From positions 1 to 64,000 of the forward strand of contig NZ_JABANE010000029.1 in assembly GCF_012844305.1 (NCBI RefSeq): a stretch of 64,000 nt of DNA. Reading direction: 5' to 3'. This DNA comes from Flammeovirga aprica JL-4 (GTDB lineage Bacteria > Bacteroidota > Bacteroidia > Cytophagales > Flammeovirgaceae). Both the position numbers and the translations under genes were made by a program. Numbering within the stretch: the first letter of the stretch is position 1; each line of letters begins with the position of its first letter. Below the pieces are notes generated by a model. The model saw only the letters and a list, made by a program, of their open reading frames with translations. It made no database searches and was not told the DNA's origin. Below are positions 57,732 through 64,000 of the stretch, piece by piece.

Positions 57732-60233
57732 TTGGATTGTATTAGAAAAATATTTGGAGCCATAGGACTATGCATTATTTGCATAACGTCACTTAGTGCA
57801 CAGCATAAATTATGGTATGATGCTCCTGCTTCTAATTGGAATGAAGCCCTGCCAATTGGTAATGGACGTATAGGTGCTATGGTTCATGGTGATCCGGTGA
57901 AGGAAAACATTCAAATGAATGAAGCAACACTTTGGTCGGGTAGTCCGCATAGCAATGACAATCCTGATGCAAAAGATGCTTTGACAACTATACGAACTCT
58001 GCTTTTTAATGATAAATATGAAGAGGCACACCGATTAGCCAACGAAAAGTTTATTTCAAAGACTTCTCACGGAATGAACTTTGAAACAGCTGGCAATATT
58101 TTCTTAAGTATGCCTCAACATGCGGAATATGCTGATTACTATCGTGAATTAGATATTGAAAAAGCAACGACCACCACTGCTTATGTAGTGGAGGGTGTAA
58201 AATATAAAAGAGAGGTTTTCACTTCTTTCACGGATCAGGTGATGATCATTCGCTTGACAGCCAATAAAAAAGGAAAAATTGATTTTACTTTATCAGCCTC
58301 AAGGCCTGCTCCATCAAAAGTAAAGATTTCTACTCCTTCGAATAATACTTTAATAATGGAAGGGACCTCTGCGGATGGTAAGAACAAAAGATTGCCTAAA
58401 GATGCGGATTACATCAAAGGAAAAGTAAAGTTTGAGACACAGGTTAAAGTAGAAAATGAAGGTGGAAAAGTCGTCGCCAATGGTCATGACATTAAGGTTT
58501 CCAAGGCTGATGCTGTTACGCTTTATGTAGCAATTGCCACTAATTTTGTCAACTACCAAGATCTGAGTGAAAATCCACATCAATTAACTACTAATGCAAT
58601 CCAAAAAGCGGAAAGAAAATCCTTCAAAAAATTACTTGAGCATCATACGCAGTACTATCAAAAATTCTTCAAAAGAGTAACGCTTGACTTAGGAAAAACG
58701 AAAGCTTCTGAAAAACCAACGGATCTTCGCATTCAAAATTTCAGTAAAGAAAATGACCCCTCATTAGCCACGCTTTATTTTCAGTTTGGAAGGTATTTAT
58801 TAATCTGTTCTTCTCAGCCTGGAGGACAGCCTTCCAATCTGCAAGGGTTGTGGTGTAATGACCTGACACCGCCTTGGAAAAGTGCGTACACGATCAACAT
58901 CAATACAGAAATGAATTACTGGCCTGCGGAAGTTACCAACCTTCAAGAAATGCATGAGCCTTTAATTGAAATGATAAAAGAACTCTCTGTAGTAGGGCAG
59001 AAAACGGCCCAAGATATGTACGGTGCAAAAGGTTGGGTGACGCATCACAACACTGACTTATGGCGTATTTGCGGACCTGTAGATGGTGCAACTTGGGGGA
59101 TGTGGCCAATGGGTGGCGTTTGGTTAATCCAGCATCTTTGGGATAAGTTTATGTTCAGTGGAGATGTAAATTATCTGAAAACCGTGTACCCTGCAATGAA
59201 AGGAGCGGCTGAATTTTGCTTAAGCTTTGCCGTTCCGGAACCTGAGAAAAATTGGCTGGTTATTTCCCCTTCTACCTCTCCAGAGAACAGGCCCTCTCAT
59301 CATCCTAAGATGGTAAATATAGCTTATGGAACCACGATGGATAATCAACTGCTCTTTGATATTTTCACTAAAACCATCCAAGCGGCAAAGCTCCTAGAGA
59401 AAGATGAGGATTTAGTAATAGAGATGGAAAAAGCATTAACTCAATTGGCCCCAATGCAAATCGGTAAACACGGGCAATTACAAGAGTGGATGCAAGATTG
59501 GGATAACCCTGAAGATCATCATCGACATGTCTCTCATCTTTATGGTTTATTTCCATCCAATCAAATTTCACCTTACAACACACCATTGTTGACGCAAGCA
59601 TCTAAAAATGTATTGATCTACAGAGGTGACCCGTCTACAGGGTGGTCTATGAATTGGAAAATAAATCTTTGGGCAAGATTACTGGATGGAAATCATGCTT
59701 ACCGTTTAATGGAAAATCAGATCAAATTGGTAGGTCGATCAGAGTCTCAAGTCGGAGGTGGAACCTATCCTAATATGCTCGATGCACACCCGCCTTTCCA
59801 AATTGATGGAAACTTTGGGTTTACCTCTGGTTTGACAGAAATGCTTTTACAAAGTCATGATGGAGCTGTTCAATTACTTCCAGCGTTGCCAGATGTTTGG
59901 CCCAAGGGTCAAGTCAAAGGCTTGAGAGCTCGTGGTGGTTTTGAGGTAAAGAATTTGGTGTGGGAAAATGGCAAATTAAAAGAGGTAGTGATCCAATCTA
60001 CAATAGGTGGAAATCTAAGAATTAGAACCTATGAGAAGTTGGTCTTGAATAATGGAAAGAATATTAAAATCGCTTCCTCAGACAATCCCAATTTCTTTTA
60101 TCAAACACCCTCTATCAAAAGGCCTCTGACAGCGTCACAAAATACAGTTGAACTTTTTGATACAAAACCGTATTTCGAATACGATATCTCTACAATAAAA
60201 GGACAAGAAATTAAACTATCAACAATAAAATAA
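57732..60233 (+). CDS. GH95 alpha-L-fucosidase or alpha-L-galactosidase
   Basis: An 833-residue exported enzyme. The start is a TTG at 57732: no in-frame ATG exists between the upstream stop and the signal peptide ([18 protein letters not shown]). The GH95 pattern is complete: [105 protein letters not shown] and [19 protein letters not shown]389 and N391 match the asparagines that activate D692 or D684; E518 is the acid candidate. T387 stands where, as I recall, fucosidases have histidine and an L-galactosidase has threonine, so alpha-L-galactose may be released. First gene of an operon behind a LacI operator. Confidence 0.9.
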   Translation: MDCIRKIFGAIGLCIICITSLSAQHKLWYDAPASNWNEALPIGNGRIGAMVHGDPVKENIQMNEATLWSGSPHSNDNPDAKDALTTIRTLLFNDKYEEAHRLANEKFISKTSHGMNFETAGNIFLSMPQHAEYADYYRELDIEKATTTTAYVVEGVKYKREVFTSFTDQVMIIRLTANKKGKIDFTLSASRPAPSKVKISTPSNNTLIMEGTSADGKNKRLPKDADYIKGKVKFETQVKVENEGGKVVANGHDIKVSKADAVTLYVAIATNFVNYQDLSENPHQLTTNAIQKAERKSFKKLLEHHTQYYQKFFKRVTLDLGKTKASEKPTDLRIQNFSKENDPSLATLYFQFGRYLLICSSQPGGQPSNLQGLWCNDLTPPWKSAYTININTEMNYWPAEVTNLQEMHEPLIEMIKELSVVGQKTAQDMYGAKGWVTHHNTDLWRICGPVDGATWGMWPMGGVWLIQHLWDKFMFSGDVNYLKTVYPAMKGAAEFCLSFAVPEPEKNWLVISPSTSPENRPSHHPKMVNIAYGTTMDNQLLFDIFTKTIQAAKLLEKDEDLVIEMEKALTQLAPMQIGKHGQLQEWMQDWDNPEDHHRHVSHLYGLFPSNQISPYNTPLLTQASKNVLIYRGDPSTGWSMNWKINLWARLLDGNHAYRLMENQIKLVGRSESQVGGGTYPNMLDAHPPFQIDGNFGFTSGLTEMLLQSHDGAVQLLPALPDVWPKGQVKGLRARGGFEVKNLVWENGKLKEVVIQSTIGGNLRIRTYEKLVLNNGKNIKIASSDNPNFFYQTPSIKRPLTASQNTVELFDTKPYFEYDISTIKGQEIKLSTIK

Positions 60234-60241
60234 CAGACTCG

Positions 60242-61678
60242 ATGGAACAAAAAAAATGGTTACTCTTAGTACTGTCATTGATGATAAGTACAACGATTTT
60301 CGCACAACAAGAAGTTAATTCAATTGAAGAATTACTTCCTTATTTAAAACAAAATAATGCCAATGTAAAACTTGCACCAGGCACGTATACGGTCACAGCT
60401 AAAGACGTAAAAAAGGGTAAGTTCAAAGAGTTTACGAATATCTTGAATCACAAAGTATATGTACTCTTTTTGTTTCAAGGGAATAACAGTACTTATGATT
60501 TTACAGATGTGACCATCAATGTAGAAACAGCTGTTTTCAATGCTTTTACGGACTACGATGACTTTTATGAAGTACAAACAATCGGCAATAATAATGTCAT
60601 CAAAAACATGACACTTGTAGACGTAGGAACTGTTTATGATTACCCAAAAGAGGGAGCGTGTAATATTGTAATGGATGGAGCGAATAATAGAATTGAAGGT
60701 TTTCATGTTTCAACCAAAGGTTCTTATCCTTATGGTTATGGGGAAACTTTTGGGAAAGGCGGAAGAAATGTCATCAAACATTACAAGCACTCTGCATGCT
60801 TGGTGAGAGGTTTTAAAAACCATGTGAAGAATACAACGGTCATTCACCGAAGTTATGGTCATGCTATTTTTATGCAAGCGGCAGATCAGCCCATTATTGA
60901 AGGGTGTTATGTGGAAGGCGAAATGAGATCATCGGATGATATGCTGGCAGAAGAAGGAACGGGTTCTGATGGTGATAAAGCTGGTTTCATGACATATTGG
61001 GGCTACAAATTGCCTTCTGGATATATGATGTGTTTGGGAGAAGAAGGCATAAGGGCTTACAATGGTGGGGAGACTGTGATCAATGGTAAAGAATATAAAA
61101 GAGGAACTTCTAACCCCACTATTTTGAATTGCACTGTGAAAAATATGAGAGCGGGTGTCACACTTACTCATGCTACGGGTAAAAAGTATGTAAGAGGAAC
61201 GACGGCGATTGGCTGTCAAAGAGGTTTCTGTATTGGTTCGGGCGATATCATTGATTGTTACGCTGATACGCAACATGGCCCTGCCTTAGGCGTGGACTAT
61301 GAGAGAGATGAAGGAATGAACGCTGAAATCACATTGCTTCCATATGAAGGGAAATCATACAATGGAATGGGATGTGCGGCCATGGTCATCGGTTCCAATC
61401 ATAAAGTGGTTTTAAAATCATTAATTCCCGAAGGAAAGACGGATCAAGATTTAACTATAAAAATCGGTGGAAATAACAATTCCATTGGGATGAAAGGGAA
61501 AGATCAAAATTACTATGCGGGCAATAACATCATCCATAATTTCACTGCACACCCTCTTGAACTTGATGATAATGCAAAAAGCAATCATGGTATTTCAGCA
61601 AGTGAAGTAACAGATGAAGGGTTCAATAACCATATTTTCAAAAAAGATATTCAGTTACAATTGAAAACTATTAAGTAG
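60242..61678 (+). CDS. Secreted beta-helix protein, paralogue of 54908-57265, candidate lyase
   Basis: A 478-residue exported protein (signal peptide ending FAQ). It is almost entirely a right-handed beta-helix (about 24-470) and lacks the PA14 and T9SS parts of its paralogue, so it should remain periplasmic. Shared motifs include STYDFTDVTINV, GSYPYGYGETFGKGG, KHSACLVRGFKNHVKN, HAIFMQA, EGCYVEGEMRSSDD, EEGIRAYNGGE, LNCTVKNMRAGVTLTHATGKKY and a MVIGSNHKVV rung. The family is not recognised. It starts eight bases after the GH95 stop and ends nine bases before the GH31 start, so it acts in the same step as these enzymes, perhaps on imported oligosaccharides. Confidence 0.65.
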   Translation: MEQKKWLLLVLSLMISTTIFAQQEVNSIEELLPYLKQNNANVKLAPGTYTVTAKDVKKGKFKEFTNILNHKVYVLFLFQGNNSTYDFTDVTINVETAVFNAFTDYDDFYEVQTIGNNNVIKNMTLVDVGTVYDYPKEGACNIVMDGANNRIEGFHVSTKGSYPYGYGETFGKGGRNVIKHYKHSACLVRGFKNHVKNTTVIHRSYGHAIFMQAADQPIIEGCYVEGEMRSSDDMLAEEGTGSDGDKAGFMTYWGYKLPSGYMMCLGEEGIRAYNGGETVINGKEYKRGTSNPTILNCTVKNMRAGVTLTHATGKKYVRGTTAIGCQRGFCIGSGDIIDCYADTQHGPALGVDYERDEGMNAEITLLPYEGKSYNGMGCAAMVIGSNHKVVLKSLIPEGKTDQDLTIKIGGNNNSIGMKGKDQNYYAGNNIIHNFTAHPLELDDNAKSNHGISASEVTDEGFNNHIFKKDIQLQLKTIK

Positions 61679-61687
61679 CGATAAGTG

Positions 61688-64000
61688 ATGAAAAAGATAT
61701 TCAAAAATACACTATTTGGCCTTATCGGTCTAAGCTTCATTTTGTCATCATGTGGGCAATTTAAATATCCGGTTACAGAAATTGATAATAAAGTCACTGT
61801 ACAAATGGATAGCTTGAATTTAACCATCGAAATTATCGATGAATCCATTATTCATGTTCAAAAAAGTTTGGTAGGTGTAGAACCGATAAAGCATCCAGAT
61901 TATGTTACGGTTTTGAAACCTCAGAATGTTAACTGGAAGATGAAAAAATCGGAGGAGCAACTGAGTATTTCTACTGAAGCTTTAAAATTAATTGTCAATG
62001 TAGACGGTACGATTGAGTATCAAGATGCAAAAGGGAAAAAGTTGGTGAGTGAGACGAATGATCTGACATACATCAATCAAAATAAAAAAGCAGATTGGAA
62101 AGTTTCCCAGGCGTTTGTGGCAGGTGATGAAGCCTTGTATGGATTGGGACAGTTTCAGAGTAATATTTTAAACTGGAGGGGAGTATCTAATCGTTTAGAG
62201 CAATACAATCAGGAAGTAGCGATTCCTTTCTTAATGTCCACCAACAACTATGGTATTTACTGGCATAACTATAGTGTGACGGATTTCAATCAAGCGCAAC
62301 ATGAAATTTCTTTTGATCAAAAAGAAGAAGCTTTTGCAAGTGTGGAGGAGGAAAACTTGGGGCAAGATGCAGAGAATGTTGTAAAGCATAAAATGAAGGA
62401 AAATAATGATAAAAACATTAGAGTGACGACCTTTATTCCAGAAAAAACAGGGGAGTACAGCTTTTTTGTAGAAAGTGATAAATCCAATAGAATGCGTGGT
62501 GAAATTCGTGTATTGATTGATAATGATACGGTCATCAACTATGCCACGATTTGGGTACCCACTTGTCATTCGGGCACAAAGAAACTTCAGGCAGGAAAGG
62601 CTTATAAGGTCACTTTCCAAAATTCCGGAGCCAAGAAAATGAAAGGTCGATTATTTTACAATGAGCCTGATTTTGACAAAACAGTATTTAGCAGTGAGGA
62701 AGGCAATGTAATTGACTATTATTTGATTCATGGTGAAAACCCAAGAAGAGTACTAGCTGAATACCACAACTTGACGGGCAAATCGAAATTATTTTCTAAA
62801 AAATCTTATGGTTTCTGGCAATGCCGTGAGCGTTACCATAATCAAGAAGAATTGTTGACCAATGCGAGAGAGTTGAGAAAAAGAAAAATTCCGGTGGATA
62901 ATATTGTTCAGGATTGGTTCTATTGGCCTGATGGAACAAAGGGACCCGAATGGGACAGAAGCAAGTATCCCAATCCTAAAGCAATGGCGGATGAAGTGCA
63001 TGACCTCAATATGAATTTGATGGTTTCGGTATGGCCAATGGTCAATAATACGCCTTTGTTGGAAAAATATGATTTACTGCAATACAAACTCGGAAAAGGA
63101 AATCATAATCTTGATTTTTATGATGAAGGTGTTCGTGAGCGTTATTACAGAATGCTAAGTGATAGTATGTTCCATTTCGGAGTGAATTCAATTTGGCTTG
63201 ATGGAACAGAACCTGCTTCAAAACCAAGAAATGATGTGCAAACGGCAATTGGCCCTTTCAAGGAAGTGAAAAATGCGTATTCATTGTTGGTCAGTAAAGC
63301 CATGTTTGAAGGAAAAAGAAAGGAGTATCCAAACGAGCGTATTTTCAATTTGACGCGTTCTGCGTACCCTGGTCAACAACGATATGGTACCGCCACGTGG
63401 TCAGGAGATGTACAATCAACATGGGAACAATTCGCAGAGCAAATTCCAGCAGGTCTAAACTTCACGATGGCGGGAATGCCTTATTGGTCGCATGATATTG
63501 GCGGTTTCTTTAGAGATGCCAATTCCATCAACCCCATCTACGATGATCAGTATACTAATGAGGAATTTATAGAGCTGTTGAATCGTTGGTTTCAGTTTGG
63601 AGCATTCAGCCCGATTTTCCGTATTCATGGTTATGTTTCAGAAACGGAAATCTGGAGATATGGAAAAGCTTTTGAAGCGTCTGCCCGAAAGTTTATTGAT
63701 CTCCGTTATCAGCTGATGCCCTATATCTATTCGGAAGCATGGAAAATCACAAAAGATGGACATACATTGATGAGTCCTTTGGCATTCTACTATCCCAATG
63801 ATCAAAAAACATGGGACATTAAAGATCAATTATGCTTTGGTGAAAATATAATGGTAGCATTTGTGACGGAATACAAGCAACGTCATAAAAACGTCTACTT
63901 GCCAAAAGGAGAGTGGTTTGACTATTGGACCAATAAAAAAATGCAGGGAGGACAATTAGTAAGAGCAAAAGCTGATTTTGATGAAACACCTATCTTCGTC
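61688..64000 (+). CDS. GH31 glycoside hydrolase with PA14 insertion, 3' partial
   Basis: The frame is open from the ATG at 61688 to the window end (771 residues, no stop), so the gene is cut by the window. It is a lipoprotein (LSFILSSC then GQF). A GH31 N-terminal sandwich is interrupted at about 200-330 by a PA14-like domain (IPEKTGEYSFFVESDKSNRM). The barrel has IWLDGTEP with nucleophile D505 and TWSGDVQSTW with acid/base D574, then GMPYWSHDIGGFF and FSPIFRIHG. A PA14 insert is known from Cellvibrio-type alpha-xylosidases, so alpha-xylosidase is the first guess; alpha-glucosidase or alpha-galactosidase remain possible. It is the third gene of the GH95 operon. Confidence 0.88.
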   Translation, partial: MKKIFKNTLFGLIGLSFILSSCGQFKYPVTEIDNKVTVQMDSLNLTIEIIDESIIHVQKSLVGVEPIKHPDYVTVLKPQNVNWKMKKSEEQLSISTEALKLIVNVDGTIEYQDAKGKKLVSETNDLTYINQNKKADWKVSQAFVAGDEALYGLGQFQSNILNWRGVSNRLEQYNQEVAIPFLMSTNNYGIYWHNYSVTDFNQAQHEISFDQKEEAFASVEEENLGQDAENVVKHKMKENNDKNIRVTTFIPEKTGEYSFFVESDKSNRMRGEIRVLIDNDTVINYATIWVPTCHSGTKKLQAGKAYKVTFQNSGAKKMKGRLFYNEPDFDKTVFSSEEGNVIDYYLIHGENPRRVLAEYHNLTGKSKLFSKKSYGFWQCRERYHNQEELLTNARELRKRKIPVDNIVQDWFYWPDGTKGPEWDRSKYPNPKAMADEVHDLNMNLMVSVWPMVNNTPLLEKYDLLQYKLGKGNHNLDFYDEGVRERYYRMLSDSMFHFGVNSIWLDGTEPASKPRNDVQTAIGPFKEVKNAYSLLVSKAMFEGKRKEYPNERIFNLTRSAYPGQQRYGTATWSGDVQSTWEQFAEQIPAGLNFTMAGMPYWSHDIGGFFRDANSINPIYDDQYTNEEFIELLNRWFQFGAFSPIFRIHGYVSETEIWRYGKAFEASARKFIDLRYQLMPYIYSEAWKITKDGHTLMSPLAFYYPNDQKTWDIKDQLCFGENIMVAFVTEYKQRHKNVYLPKGEWFDYWTNKKMQGGQLVRAKADFDETPIFV

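Noticed and set aside
12359..64000. Assignment of the locus to ulvan, carrageenan or agar
   Set aside because: GH39, GH88 and sulfatases would fit ulvan, but no rhamnosidase or recognised ulvan lyase other than a heparinase-like protein is seen, and GH29/GH95 argue for fucose or L-galactose. No GH16, GH82, GH117 or GH167-type agar or carrageenan enzyme was recognised.
1..64000. tRNA, rRNA, plasmid or phage genes
   Set aside because: No cloverleaf with a CCA end, rRNA segment, integrase, replication or phage structural gene was recognised by eye.

Overview
The window is AT-rich chromosomal DNA from a marine polysaccharide-degrading member of the Bacteroidota. The evidence is a SusC/SusD pair, Por/type IX secretion (T9SS) C-terminal sorting domains, many Bacteroidota-style lipoproteins, a dense set of S1 sulfatases, and the near absence of Shine-Dalgarno sequences. 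Overall style resembles Cytophagales such as Flammeovirga, but that genus is an inference only. No rRNA, tRNA or CRISPR array was seen.

Layout. (1) 1-2600: two small minus-strand outer-membrane-type proteins, one apparently truncated, with terminators. (2) 2606-12110: a giant secreted GH81 laminarinase with CBM6, CBM56-like and Ig-like modules, followed by a DUF2490 barrel and a MORN-repeat protein. (3) 12359-15979: a secreted alpha/beta hydrolase and a lipoprotein sulfatase on the plus strand. (4) 21277-16348, minus strand: a W-rich repeat T9SS protein and two more sulfatases. (5) 22047-38352, plus strand: beta-helix/PDZ protein, GH30, GH39-like, a fourth sulfatase, a cadherin-like repeat T9SS protein, a heparinase II/III-like protein and a GH29. 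(6) 38822-40775: MFS sugar permease and a DUF6250-like lipoprotein, facing a LacI-family regulator (41925-40888). (7) 43694-46214: DUF4861 and GH88. (8) 46353-57265: AraC regulator divergent from SusC, SusD, a TIG-domain glycan-binding lipoprotein and a secreted beta-helix/PA14/T9SS protein. (9) 57732-64000: GH95, a second beta-helix paralogue and a GH31 that runs off the window.

Taken together, regions 3-9 look like one large locus for a sulfated, uronic-acid-containing polysaccharide carrying alpha-L-fucose or alpha-L-galactose. Sulfatases remove sulfate, a lyase makes unsaturated uronic-acid ends, GH88 removes those, GH29/GH95/GH31/GH30/GH39 trim the sugars, SusCD imports oligosaccharides, and the MFS permease imports monosaccharides. 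No obvious agarase, carrageenase, alginate lyase or fucoidanase family is present. The backbone-cutting step may therefore lie with the two beta-helix paralogues, the beta-helix/PDZ protein or the heparinase-like protein.

Two structures stand out beyond the genes. First, a palindromic operator, core CAATCGATTG, occurs seven times (one copy degenerate) and only in intergenic DNA: four before the beta-helix/PDZ operon, two between lacI and the DUF4861-GH88 operon, and one before GH95. This outlines a LacI regulon. Second, several families of small palindromic repeats (a 162-bp MITE-like element in two copies, and REP/IS200-end-like hairpin elements at three places) sit in the gaps between operons.
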